From NCBI RefSeq assembly GCF_019320115.1, contig NC_089598.1:26579491-26643490 (forward strand): a DNA stretch of 64,000 nucleotides, read 5' to 3'. Below are positions 10,454 to 22,990 of this stretch, piece by piece (the first letter of the stretch is position 1; every line of letters begins with the position of its first letter). The stretch is from Miscanthus floridulus. Lineage: Eukaryota; Streptophyta; Magnoliopsida; Poales; Poaceae. The notes beneath the pieces are model-generated. The model searched no databases. It saw only the letters and a list, made by a program, of their open reading frames with translations, and was not told where the DNA came from. A program made the translations under genes and the position numbers.

Positions 10454-12912
10454 CCTTTGCAACGTAATATATATAAAATATGCTCAAAGGTGGTGGCCAA
10501 TCGCCTCCGGATCCTTGGCAGACTGATCAGAGGAAGAAAGGAAAGGTGGAGGCATGTGCGGTAGAGCTCAATATGGAAAAGGCATGAGTATGACTATCGA
10601 ATTATGCTCAAAGGTTCCATGAGAATTTTGTCTCACTTATAATGAGGTGCGTGACATCGGTTTTATTTTCAATTAAAGTTAATGGTGTTCTCTTAGATGC
10701 TTTAAGCCCCACTAGAGGATTACAGCAAGGAGACCCGTCTTGCCGTATTTGTTCCTGTTGTGCGCAGAGGGCATGTCTTCTTTGTTGAAATTTGTTGGTC
10801 CAGTGCATTTATCCAGAGGTGTCCACGTGGGCATCCACGCTCCATGAGTATCGCACCTTCTTTTTGCGAACGATTGTGTAGTCTTTTCTGATGCGTCGCA
10901 AAGAGGGGCCGCCAGACTTCAAGAGATCCTAGATACTTATAGCCAGGATCGGGATAGCAAGTTAACAGAGATAAATCGACCGTCTTTTTTAGTAAAAATT
11001 GCCTAGATGAAGTGAAGGAGTTGGTTCGACATGAGCTGCATATAGATACAGAAGCACTCTCGGACAAATACTTGGGCCTACCTACTGCACTAGGCCGATA
11101 TACTTCAGAAGCTTTGCAGTTCTTGCCGACAAGAGTTAAGCAGGTAGTGGGTTCTTGGAGTGGCGGACATGCGAACTGTGCAGGAAGAGAAATCCTTCTA
11201 AAATCGGTGGCACAGCAGTCCCTACATATTCGATGAGCTACTTCCTCCTCTCAAAAACTACTTGTAAGAAGATGAGATCCACAGTTGCTAATTATTGGTG
11301 GGGCAGTTCTACGGATAACCATCGGATACACTGGCTGCGATGGGAGGGCCTGACCCAACACAAATCAGTAGGGGGCATGGTTTTTAGGGACCTGCACCTC
11401 TTCAACAAAGCTATGCTGGGGAAACAAGGGTGGCGATTGATTACTCGGCCTGACAGTCTTTGTGCTAGGGTCCTCAAAGTTCGATACTTTCATGACGAGA
11501 ATTTTCTTGATAGTACACGAAAGAAGCATGCAAGCCATACTTGGAGAGCCATCCTAGCCGGAAGAGAAGTTCTAGAGAAGGGTTTGATCAGAAGAATTGG
11601 TGATGGAACATCTATAAATATTTGGCAACATAGATGGATCCTCCTGCATTTTCGGGCTAAACCGTTGACGCCCAGTGATGGATAGGAGGTTACTTTGGTC
11701 TCTGATCTCCTGAATGACACAGGGCAATGGAACGAGGAGCTGATCAGGGCGGTCTTCTTCCCGGTTGATGCTAATGCCATACTATGGATCCCCTTGCATC
11801 CACAAGAAGAAGACTGGTGGGCATGGGAACCGGAGAAACATGGCAAATTCTCGGTGAAATCAACATACTAGAAATTAGCTGAATCGGACATGCAAGAAAT
11901 TGGAGGGTTAGGTGATAATTCTTGAAAGATACTGTGGAAACTGAAGGTCCCTCCAAAGATCAAGGTTTTTTGGTGGCGGGTATTAAATGAATTAATCCCA
12001 GCCAAGGATATTCTGAATCATCGTAATAGTGAACCAGTTGGTTTCTGTGAGTGGTGTGGAAGTGAAAGGGAGACAATCAAGCACATCTTCATGGATTGCA
12101 CTACTGCCAGGGGTTTCTAGCATGAGGCAAAAGCTCTAACAGGTGTGAAGCTCCCTCCGCTACATCCTTTGACTTGGGCAAGTGATATTTTACGAGATGA
12201 GGTTTGTTTAGAACATGATCGATGTGTCATCATTATTGGAATGTATGCTCTCTGGACACAGTGCAACTGGAAAGACCATGGGGAGCAACAGCTGCCGCTG
12301 CGGAAAGTTGTACAATGGGCGGTTGAAATGGCCCATGATTTTTGGCAGACCACCAAACAAGCTATGCAAAGGACGACCGGGTTTTCTAAACCAACATGGA
12401 GGACACCACCGACAGGTTGCATGAAATGCAATGTGGATGGGGAGTTTGATCCAAGGACTGGCCAGGGGGCAACCGGTGATGTTCTTTGGAATCACAGTGG
12501 TAGCTTTGTGAGTGGAAGAGCGAGATGGTACTCATATGGCCTAGACTCACTAGCGTTGGAAGCATTAGCCTGCAAGGATGGGGTACTGCTGGCTACGGAG
12601 AGGGGTGTCTAGCGTCTACAAGTTGAAACTGATAGCCAAGAATTGGTGAAGCTCTGGGAGGCGGTAGACACTCAACGATCTAGTATATATCCGATTCTTA
12701 AAGAGACAAAAGACCACGGTGCAGCTTTCTTTGAATTTTCCTTGATGTATGCTAATCGCTCTTGTAATCAAGTTGCTCATGTACTAGCTAGATAGGTCTC
12801 ACATGACATTAGGATGGGTGAGTGGCATTCGGCCCCATCCTGTGTTCTTCATCTACTGACTGAAGATTGTACTCCTGTTGATTCCTGATAAGAGAAAGAT
12901 CATCAAGTCACA
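10454..12912 (+). mobile_element. 5'-truncated L1-type LINE, decayed
   Basis: Plant L1 retrotransposon remnant. It starts inside RT (NVIYKICSKVVANRLR), continues through GVLLDALSPTRGLQQGDP (about 10685), YLGLPTALGRY (about 11070) and the zf-RVT block (KVPPKIKVFWWRVLN, FCEWCGSERETIKHIF, about 11945-12100), and ends with an RNase H domain (GCMKCNVDGEFDPRTGQG, ALEALACKDG, VETDSQELVKLW, 12390-12830). Many stops and frame changes make it non-functional. It is flanked by a 19-bp direct repeat, AAAAAAGTTCGGCTACTTA, at 10435-10453 and 12913-12931, the expected target-site duplication. The A-run of the right copy merges with the poly(A) end. Confidence 0.9.
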
Positions 12913-12931
12913 AAAAAAGTTCGGCTACTTA

Positions 12932-14042
12932 TATAGGCGCGAGAACGAGAGAGACGTCATCTCATGCGATCAGTCCGGACAGTGTCTTAAACTTTTTCTT
13001 TGTCAATTACAACTAGACTAGATAGATGGATATATTAGTGAAAAAGTTAAGGCAGTTAAATGTTAATCATCAGGTAAACACCCATGTTGTTAATAAACAC
13101 GCAGAAAGGCACCGACAAGCCGATTGTAACGTTAATCGTTTTCCCCTCTCTGTATATATATAGTATCTTCCATAGCTATGACTTTTATTTTATAAAAATA
13201 AAATAAACCTGTTGAAACTTGGTTCATTCCTAATAGAGTAGTAGTTGTTTGGATTTTGGATTTTGACATGGATCTGATCCGATCGTGGATATGAACATAC
13301 CTTGTAGCAACGACACATACACGCACCACATCAATGTAGATACTCTAGTACTAGTTGTAGAAACATTGTCAATTCCTATGCAAAACACTCACCCTACATC
13401 TATAAGCCAATTAAAGAGAGTGACTAGTACATCCTTGAAGTTGTGTCTTGGTGTTGACATATGCTTATTATTGAAGGACTAGTAATAAATGTAAATATGA
13501 GGACTTAACCACCGTAGTTAAATGAAACTACTATGATTACCTTCTTATTCTAGAGTCATGATAGAGGGGAGTGCTAAGCAACTTTATGGTAGCGGTGTGG
13601 TTTGCTTTAGGGTTTAGATGATCAGAGTGGATGATGGCCATGGGAACCCACCTAGGGTGTGCTTACTATGAGATGCTCGGCGAGTGTCTCATCTCTTTTC
13701 TCACCACATCAAGACCCATCTAGGGTTTTGTTAGGGGCAGTCGTTCCTAGAATTGTAAGAGATCAGTGCTTTCTAGATTTTCTAATTTGCAAGCTATGTG
13801 GTGGCGAGACACTGATGGAATTGTGAAGCAAAACCTACTTTGGTAGATCTCGTCCATCTATTGATGATGTTAGGGACTCCATGGACACATATGTGGACAA
13901 GGTACCTTCATTATTTCGATCACCAATTCGGTTGATAAGCTTGTTACGCCAAGTTAGGTTCGTTCATCTCATGATCTCCAAGGCGAGCATGATACGAGAT
14001 CTCTAGTGAGGAGGTTGCCCACTTGAAGCTTTGGGTTCATGT
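12932..14042. other. Unique flank between LINE and SIRE LTR, copy 1
   Basis: Starts TATATAGGCGCGAGAACGAG, so the LINE landed directly beside a TATA-like motif. AT-rich, with only short ORFs, and the ORF at 13285-13482 is not fully preserved in copy 2. No gene called. It is duplicated at 23631-24738. Confidence 0.6.
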
Positions 14043-14047
14043 GCGGT

Positions 14048-15971
14048 TGAAAGCTCTAGGTTGATTTTGGTGAATTGATGAAACCCTAAGTGCTAACCTA
14101 GTTCATCTAAGTGATCATGAGATAGGTAGCATTATTCCAAGTGGCGAAGCAATGGTGAAGATCATGATGATGGTGATGCCATGGTGATGATCAAGTGCTT
14201 GGACTTGGAAAAGATAAAAGAGAAAAACAAAAAGCTCAAGGCAAAGGTGAATTTGATATGAGCTTTTCGGTTTAGTGATCGAGACACTTAGCGAGTGTGA
14301 TCACATTTAGGATCGATAGCCATACTATTAAGAGAGGTGAAAATCATATCGAAATGCAGTTATCAAAGTGCCACTAGATGCTCTAACTCACTGCATATGC
14401 ATTTTTGATCTAGTGGAGTGCTAACACCCTTGAAAACGTTTGTGAAAATATGCTAACACATGTGCACAAGGTGGTACACTTGGTGGTTGGCACATTTGAG
14501 CAAGGGTGGAGAAGTTGGTGAAGTAAAGGAGGTGGTAGTCACTAAAAAATAGTGACCGGACGTTGGTCACGGGGTGACCGGACTCGGGGGAGCAGCGTCC
14601 GATCATTTATAAAATCAGTGGTGCGCTCGGGCTACTCTCGGCCTGAGATCGGACATAGGTGACCGAACTCTGACTGAACACTGTTCAGCGTCCGGTCCTG
14701 CTGACATGGCGGCACGTAGAGAAGAGGAGGAGGAGCGAACGCACCAGTGTGTCCGGTCATGGTGGACCAGACATGTCTGGTCAAAAATAACTGGCTCTGG
14801 TGCCTTACTGGAATCGACTAGACTCCAGTGATCGAGCGTCCGATCACTTTAAGCAGTGCGTCCGGTCGCAACTTAACACGTGGTGTGAAGCAGACTAGCT
14901 GTTAAGATCGGGCGCTCAGTATTTGAGGTTGATGACACGTTATGGGCATCGGACGGCTAGACGCTGGGGTCCTACGTCCGGTCAACCTGACCGATGCGTT
15001 CGGTCAGCCCGTGTTTCACTGGATAGAGGAGCCAACGGCTCTATTCGTGGGGCCTCTCTATTTAAGCCCCATGGCTGGCTCAAGCTCACTCTCTTGGCCA
15101 TTTGCATTGACATAGCAACCTTTTGAGCTTAGCCAAAGCCCTCCCACTCATCTCCATCATTGATTCATCGTCGTTGTGAGATTGTGAGTGAATCCAAGTG
15201 CATTGCATGAGTGTTTGCATCTAGAGGCACTTGGTGTTCATGTTTTGCTGTGGGATTCGCTTGTTACTCTCGGTGGTTGCCGCCACCTAGATGACTTGGA
15301 GCAGCGAGGATCGTCGAGCGGAGGTTGGTGATTGTCTCTGACTCCGATCGTGGTGATTGTGAGGGGTTCTTGACATTTCCTCGATGGAGAACCAAAAGGT
15401 ATCTAGTTGATTGCTCGTGGCTTGTGTGATCCTCATCTTGTGTTGGTTGTGCAGCACCCTATTGAGGGTTTGGCGTGTGATGCCAATTCACGTGTGAATC
15501 TCCAAGTGAGTGAATCGCCACAATGAGGACTAGCTTGCCGACAAGCAAGTGAACCTCGGTAAAAAATTATTGTGTCATCATTCGATTTTGAGGTGATTGG
15601 TCTTTATTGGTATTCATTCTTATGACTGATTGGTTCATTCCTCGACTTGGTGGTATAACCATCTTGCTCTCTCTCTTTATATTACCGCAAACTAGTTGTC
15701 AAGCTCTTTAGTGTAGCTAGTCATGAGAGCTTGTTAGTTTGGTTAGTGTGACTCTTTAGTTAGCCTTTGAGAGCACGCTAACTTAGTGTAGTGACATAGC
15801 CATTGTGTGGATAGAGACTATAGAAACTAGAATTGTGCTAGGTGGCTTGCAATTTTAGTAGGTTAGCGCAACACTCGCTTTGCCTCATATTTGTCTAACC
15901 GGTTTGCTAAGTGTTGTTGTAGAAAATTTTAATAGGCTATTCACCCCCTCTCTAGCCATTAGGACCTTCTA
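14048..15971 (+). repeat. LTR-A: 5' LTR of the SIRE-type copia element
   Basis: Begins TGAAAGCTCTAG directly after the target site GCGGT (14043-14047). It ends near AGGACCTTCTA, which corresponds to GGACCTTTCA in LTR-C, and is followed by the primer binding site. A promoter-like TATTTAAG sits at 15059-15066. The U3 part holds many dispersed copies of a GCGTCCGGTCA-type motif (14560-15010). Length about 1.92 kb. Confidence 0.92.
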
Positions 15972-15973
15972 AG

Positions 15974-15985
15974 TGGTATCAAAGC
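15974..15985 (+). promoter_or_regulatory. Primer binding site, initiator tRNA-Met type
   Basis: TGGTATCAAAGC, one base different from the TGGTATCAGAGC that many copia elements use to pair with initiator tRNA-Met. It lies three bases after LTR-A. Confidence 0.85.
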
Positions 15986-16020
15986 AGTGGTCACTGTGAT
16001 TTGAGGCTTAACAACCTTCG

Positions 16021-19000
16021 ATGTCAAAATGGATCAAATTAACAACAGCAAGAAACCACCCCAATTTGATAGCAACAAATTATCCATATTGGAAATCAAA
16101 GATGACCACATATATCAAGTCAATCAATAGAAGGGTGTGGAAGTTGATAGAAACCAAAATTGAGATTGTCGATCCGGAGAATGCCACCGTGGCCGAAGAA
16201 GTGCTTCTCTAAAATAATGATATTGCTCTTAGTGCCATTCATGATGCCATTGATGAGAGAACATTTGAGCAAATCAAGAACACTGAGATGACTCATGAAG
16301 CATGGAAGAAGTTGGAGGAATCATTTGAGGGCACTCAAGCCATGAAGGGTGCCAAGGCATATATCCTCAAGGAGAAGTTTGCTAGTTTCAAGATAAATGA
16401 GGATGAGAGTGTGTCGGAGATATTCCATAGGTTAGAAGTGCTTGTCAATGATCTCAAAGCACTTGGTGAGAAGGTGGAGGACAAAGACTTCTCCCATAAG
16501 ATCTTCAGATGCTTACCCTCAAGATTTGGCACATTGGTCACTATTCTAGTGAGGAGTGGTTTGGACACCATGACACCAAACCAAGTGTTGGGAGATATAA
16601 TGACCAATGATACATATAGAGATGATGATGAGAAGGAAGAAAAGAAGAAGAAGAAGAAGACAAATGAGAAGGATGAGAAGAAGAAGAGTGTGGCATTCAA
16701 GGCCACATCATCCAAGGGCAAGGCAAAGCAAGATACATCAAGTGAAGATGATGGTTCATGGGATGATGATGACAATGAGAAGATGGCTCTCTTTGTCAAG
16801 AGATTTGGCAAATTCATGGTGAAGAAGGGCTACCACGCTAGAAGGAAGAAATCCTCATCCAAGAACAAGGAAGAGTCAAGAAGGTGCTTCAAATGTGAAA
16901 GCAAGGATCATCTCATTTCCCATTGCCCATACAATAGCGACAATGATGATAACAACAAGAAGAAGGACACGAAGGAAAAGAATGAGAAGAAGGACAAGAT
17001 GATCTTCAAGAAGAAGAAGAAGGGTGGTTCATATGTAGTCACTTGGAATAGTGATGCTTCCTCAAGTGATGATGATGATAGTGATGATGACAAGACCACC
17101 AAGAAGAAGACACTTGCAAGCATTACTATCAATGAGAAGCCTTCTCTCTTCGATACTCCATCATGCTTCAAGGCTAAGGCCACTAAGGTACAAACTTATG
17201 ATGATAGAAGTGATGAGGAACATGATAATGAAAATGAAAATGAAAGTGATAGTGATGATGAGGAACCAACTAAGGATGAACTACTTGACATGCTAGATGA
17301 TGCTAAATAACACTTTGACATTAAGAGAAGAGAATGCAAAAGCTTACGTAAGGAACTAAAAGTCCTTAAGCAAACCTTTGATGAGCTCAATGCATCTCAT
17401 GAGAGGCTAGAGAAAGCCCATGAGAAGCTTGGCAAGGCTCACAAGAAGCTTGAAAAAGCTCATTCCTCTTTGCTTGATGAGCAAAATAAGAAGCAGCATG
17501 TTGAGACATGTAATGTAGGCTTAACTTATGACTTATTTAATGAATCATTCTATAAGCCTATCATTGTTGCTCCCACTAACCTATCTTGTAGCACTTCCAC
17601 TTCCACCTCATCTAGTAGTGATGGTTTCACATATGATGCCTCACTAATGGTTAAGAATAAGACCCTCAAGAAGGAGGTCAATGAGCTCACTCACACCTTG
17701 GCTAAGGCCTATGGCGGTGATGACCGCTTTCTTATGTGCTTGGGTAGCCAAAGAGCCTCTCTCTATAAAGAGGGATTGGGCTATACCCCCAAGAAAGGCA
17801 AGACATCCTTTGCTCCTCACAAGACTAGCTTTGTAAAGAATAATGATCGGTTTTGCACTAGTTGCAAGCAAGTTGGTCATGTAGAGCAAAAGTGCATGAA
17901 CAAGAAGTCACAAGCTAATATATCCTCAATTAAGATTAATTCTTTCTATGTGCTTATTAAAGATACAAATGGTGTGAAAGCTAAGTTCATTGGTACACCA
18001 TGGATGGGCTTAAAGAAGAAAGCCATTTGGGTGCCAAAGAGCTTTGCCACTAACCTTCAAGGACCCAAACAAGTTTGGATACCTAAAAAGAATTGATCTT
18101 CTTTTGTAGGTCAATTACAAAGTCGAAGGAAGGCATTGAGTTCTTGATAGTGGGTGCACTCAACACATGACCGGTGATGCAAGAATGTTCAACTCAATCA
18201 ATACCAATGGCAATGATGGTTATGATAGTATTACATTTGGTGACAATGGCAAAGGCAAGGTCAAGGGCTTGGTAAGATTGCAATATCCAATGACATGAGC
18301 ATTTTCAATGTGTTGATTGTTGAGAGCTTGAACTACAATTTGCTATTCGTGGCTCATTTATGTGATCTTGGATTCAAATGCATATTTGGGATAGATGATG
18401 TAGAAATCATAAGTATAGATGGCTCTAACTTGATCTTCAAAGGCTTTAGATATGAGAATCTATACTTGGTTTATTTCAATGATAATGAAGCTCAATTGTC
18501 AACATGCTTGTTCACTAAGTCTAGCATGGGTTGGTTATGGCATAGAAGGCTTGGTCATGTTGGAATAAAATAATTAAATAGATTGGTTAAGCATGACTTA
18601 GTTAGAGGCTTGAAAGATGTTGTGTTTGAGAAGGATAAGCTTTGTAGCTCTTGTCAAGCCGACAAACAAGTTGGAAACACCCATCCTAAGAAAAGCATGA
18701 TGAGCACTAGTAAAGCATTTGAGTTATTGCACATAGATTTATTTGGACCAACACAATACACTAGCATCGATGGAAAAAAAATGTGGCTTGTGATAGTGGA
18801 TGATTATACTAGATATACTTGGGTATTCTTTCTAGTGGACAAGAGTGATGTATTTATAATATTCAAATCATTTATCAAGGACATTGACAATGAGTTTGAA
18901 ACAACCATCAAAATAGTTACAAGTGACAATGGTAGTGAGTTCAAGAACACTAGAACTGATGAGTTGTGTAATGAATTTGAAATTAGACATCAATTCTTGG

Positions 19001-21330
19001 CCAAGTACACTCCATAATTAAATGGCCTTGTTGAGAGGAAGAATAGAACACTCATTGATATGGCAAGGTCTATGCTTAGTGAGTACAATGTGAGTCAATC
19101 TTTTTGGACCGAAGCTATCAATACGGCTTGCTATTGTAGCAACCACCTCTATTGTCACCCATTGAAAGAAAAGACACCATATGAGCTCTTGAATGGTAGA
19201 AAGCCCAACATTGCATATTTTTAGGTCTTTGGTTGCAAATGCTATATCTTGAAGAAAGACACTAGATTAGGCAAATTTGATAAGAAATGTGACGAAGGAT
19301 TCCTACTTGGATACTCAACTACTAGCAAAGCATATAGAGTTTGGAATCTGGATAGTGGTACTCTTGAGGAAGTTTATGATATTGAATTTGATGAAACCAA
19401 TGGTTCACAAGAAGAGAATGAGAACTTGGAAGATGTTAGAGGCATTCCACTTTCAAATGCCATAAAGAACATGGATGTTAGTGAATTGAGGCCTAGGCAA
19501 GTGAATCATGATGAAGATGATCAAGTGCAAGTGCTCTCTAACTCAAATGTGCAATATGATATAAATCAAGCTAGTACAAGTGGCTCTCATGATAATGAAC
19601 AAGATCAAGTGGCTAGTGCATCATCTCAACCCAATGATCAAGCAAGTGCAAGTAATCAAATTCCAATCCTCCAACCAACCAATATTGCAGGAGATCATCC
19701 ATTGGACACTATCATTGGTGATATTTCAAGAGGTGTGCAAACTAGATCAAGATTGGCTTCATTTTGTGAGCATTTCTCATTTGTATCATCCATTGAACCA
19801 AAGAAGATAGATGAACCATTGAAGGATGTTGATTGGGTGAATGCTATGCATGAAGAATTGAATAACTTCACAAGAAATCAAGTATGAGAATTAGTAGAGA
19901 GACCAAAGGGACACAATGTGATTAGAACCAAATGGGTCTTTAGAAACAAACAAGATCAAGATGGTATAGTAGTAAGGAATAAAGCAAGATTAGTAGCATA
20001 AGGATATACACAAGTTGAAGGTCTTGACTTTGGAGAAACATATGCCCTAGTTGCTAGATTGGAAGCAATTAGAATCTTATTAGCCTATGCTTGTGCCCAC
20101 AACATTAAGCTCTATCAAATGGATGTCAAGAGTGCATTTCTCAATGGTTACATCAATGAAGAAGTATATGTTGAGCAACCTCCCGGTTTTGAAGATGATA
20201 AGAAGCCCAACCATATGTACAAGTTGAAGAAGGTATTGTATGTCTTGAAGCAAGCACCTAGAGCATGGTATGAGAGATTGAGGGACTTCCTACTCTCTAA
20301 AGGGTTCATGATGGGCAAGGTTGACACCACTCTTTTCACCAAGAAGATTGGTAAAGACTTATTTGTGTTGCAAATCTATGTTGATGATATCATATTTGGA
20401 TCAACTAATCAAGACTTTTGTGAAGAATTTGGAAAGATGATGGCTAATGAGTTTGAAATATCCATGATTGGAGAATTAAGTTAGTTCATTGGTCTTCGAA
20501 TCAAGCAATTAAAGAATGGTACATTCGTGAGTCAAGGCAAGTACATCAAAGACATGCTCAAGAAGCTTGGTATGAGTGATGGCAAAGCCATTAGCACACC
20601 AATGGGGACAAATGGCAATTTAGATAGTGATGCAAGTGGCAATATGGTGGATCAAAAATTGTATCGGTCTATGATTGGAAGCCTACTCTATGTGACCGCA
20701 TCAAGGTCGGATGCCATGTTTAGTATATGCATGTATGCAAGATTTCAAGCCTCACCAAGAGAAAGTCATTTAAATATTACAAAGAGAATATCGAGGTACT
20801 TGAAGCATACACAAAATGTTGGTTTGTGGTATCCTAAAGGAGGAAAGTTTGAGCTAGTTGGTTACTCTGACTCGGATTATGCGGGATGCAAGGTTGAAAG
20901 GAAGAGCACCTCGGGCACATGTCAATTGTTGGGAAGATCACTAGTTTTATGGTCATCAAAGAAGTAAAATAGTGTTGCATTATTAACAGCCAAAGCTGAA
21001 TACATATCTGCTGGTAATTGTTGTGCACAAATAATTTGGATGAAGGCCACTTTGAGTGACTTTGGAATCAAGTTCAAGAAAGTGCTATTGCTATGTGACA
21101 ATGAGAGTGCAATCAAGTTAACCAATAATCCGGTTCAACATGCAAGAACAAAGCACATTGATGTCCGCCACCATTTTATAAGAGATCACCAACAAAAAGG
21201 GGACATTTGCATTAAGAGTGTAGGCATCGAAGATCAACTTGCCGATATATTCACCAAGCCATTAGATGAGAAAAGGTTTTGTAAGCTAAGAAATGAGTTG
21301 AACATATTGGATTTCTCAAATATGTGTTGA
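16021..21330 (+). pseudogene. SIRE/Opie-type copia gag-pol polyprotein, decayed
   Basis: Gag 16021-17310 with a lysine/aspartate-rich tail and zinc knuckle CFKCESKDHLISHC (about 16885); a second knuckle CTSCKQVGHVEQKC at about 17855; protease LDSGCTQHMTGDARMF (about 18143); GAG-pre-integrase (WLWHRRLGHVG, about 18535); integrase (LFGPTQYTSIDG, VTSDNGSEFKN, 18740-19230); RT (YQMDVKSAFLNG, YVDDIIFGS, 20060-20480); RNase H (YSDSDYAGCKVERKSTSG, ADIFTKPLDEKRF, to 21330). All blocks share one frame except the protease, which is shifted between about 18100 and 18275 by small indels. In-frame stops occur near 16210, 17308, 18094, 18571, 19015, 19223, 19886, 20000, 20482 and 20966. Lineage (SIRE/Maximus) is from motif resemblance. 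Confidence 0.93.
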
Positions 21331-22490
21331 TGCACCCCTACTTATATGACATGCCTCTCATTCGAGTAATCTAAGGTAAAAGTTGATTGGTATGGCATAC
21401 ATCCTTGCTAAGGACATGTTTAGTGCATCTAGTCATCTTTCACATTTAATAGGCTCATTCTTGAAAATCAAATGATTTTGATGTTTGTATGGTACCACTA
21501 TTGCTTCTATGCTTAATTTGGTCTAGTGGTAGCATATGACATGTTTGTGGGCTTATAAACCTAGTGTTTGATCTAGAAAATGAGCTATAAGTGTTTAACT
21601 CAACATGGTACAAGATAACCCTTATTTGGAGGTGTGAATAAGCTTATCCTTGGATCAAACCGAGTTAAATATATTTGGCAAATATTCTAGATTGAACCAA
21701 ATTTGGGAAAATGGTCCTCAACCTATTGATTGACATTGATAATCTCAACATATCTACATTTTGAACCTTTGTGGTCATTGATGACAAAAGGAGAGAAATA
21801 GTGTACAAAGATAGTGAAAAGACAACAAAGGAAGAGAGAAACAAAGATATAGGTGATAGGGGGAGAATTTGACATGGGGGGAGAGATATGATAAAGGAAG
21901 AGGATCAATTAAAATTTTAAACACACAAGTAGGGGGAGCAAGCTCATAAACTTGTATGGTGTATTTGAATGTGCATTTCATATATTTGCTTGCATGGCAT
22001 AGGTTTTAAATTTCAATATCCATGCTTGTGTGGTGTATGCTAGTTGTAGGGTTGAATGATGAAATAAAAAACTAGCATGTATAGGTTAAGAAACTAGACT
22101 TATGTTCATTTTATGGAAACTAGACTCTTGCTTCTAATGTTGATCTCATGGGGTATTCTAGTTTTTGTGTATATCTAGTTACTAATGGTGCTAAAGATGG
22201 TATATTGGTGCACTCCGATTGGTATCACACTTTAAAGGTCCATCTCTTATACCTTAGCAACTTTTGGTAGACATTGACTCCTACATTTCCTATCTAAACA
22301 TATGTGCAAGCTACTATCCAAACTCTTAGCACATATGTAGGGGGAGCAATTGCTACCATTCGGGGTTTATGAAACTTGTCCATATCCTTTTACACATGGT
22401 AAATATGCTTGGGCAAGCAACATGGATTCAATTAAATTTTAATCGATATCTTTGTGTAAGGGTCATCATCAATTACCAAAAAGGGAGAGA
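21331..22490 (+). other. Post-pol region of the copia element with polypurine tracts
   Basis: About 1.1 kb without an open frame, typical of the SIRE lineage 3' region. Repeated purine blocks (ATAGGGGGAGAATTT at 21857, ACATGGGGGGAGAG at 21872, AGTAGGGGGAGCAAG at 21929, TGTAGGGGGAGCAATT at 22336) precede the final tract AAAAAGGGAGAGA directly before LTR-B. I see no env-like gene. Confidence 0.75.
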
Positions 22491-22491
22491 T

Positions 22492-22990
22492 TGAAAGCTC
22501 TAGTTTAGTTTTGGTGAATTGATGAAACCCTAAGTGCTAACCTAGTTCATCTAAGTGATTATGAGATAGGTAGCATTATTCCAAGTGGCGAAGCAACGGT
22601 GAAGATCAAGATGATGGTGATGCCATGGTGATGATCAAGTGCTTGGACTTAGAAAAAAAGAAAGAGAAAAACAAAAAGCTCAAGGCAAAGGTAAAATTGA
22701 TAGAAGCTTTTTGGTTTAGTGATCGAGACACTTAGCGAGTGTGATCACATTTAGGATCGATAGCCGTACTATTAAGAGGGGTGAAACTCGTATCGAAATG
22801 CGGTTATTAAAGTACCACTAGATGCTCTAACTCATTGCATATGCATTTTTGATCTAGTGGAGTGCTAACACCCTTGAAAACATTTGTGAAAATATGCTAA
22901 CACATATGCACAAGGTGGTACAATTGGTGGTTGGCACATTTGAGCAAGGGTGAAGTTGGTGAAGTGAAGGAGATGATAGTCACTGAAAAA
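22492..22990 (+). repeat. LTR-B: truncated 3' LTR
   Basis: Starts TGAAAGCTCTAG right after the polypurine tract and matches the first ~500 bp of LTR-A. It then breaks at CACTGAAAAA and is joined directly to LINE sequence CATGGGGAGC. In LTR-A the same point continues into AATAGTGACCGG. The remaining ~1.4 kb of the LTR is missing here. Confidence 0.93.

Larger units (their letters stand above)
12277..15971 (+). repeat. Segmental duplication, copy 1
   Basis: From CATGGGGAGCAACAGC in the LINE RNase H region, through the unique flank (12932-14042), the target site GCGGT and LTR-A, this stretch is repeated in the same order and orientation at 22991-26697. Differences are scattered substitutions and small indels; for example copy 2 has lost about 18 bp after GATT near 23582, at the counterpart of 12867. 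Confidence 0.95.

Noticed and set aside
16335..16817. Minus-strand Ser-rich ORF opposite the copia gag
   Set aside because: Complement of Lys/Asp-rich gag codons; no independent support.
21331..22490. Possible env-like gene downstream of the SIRE-type pol
   Set aside because: Some SIRE relatives have one, but no open frame of useful length is present here.
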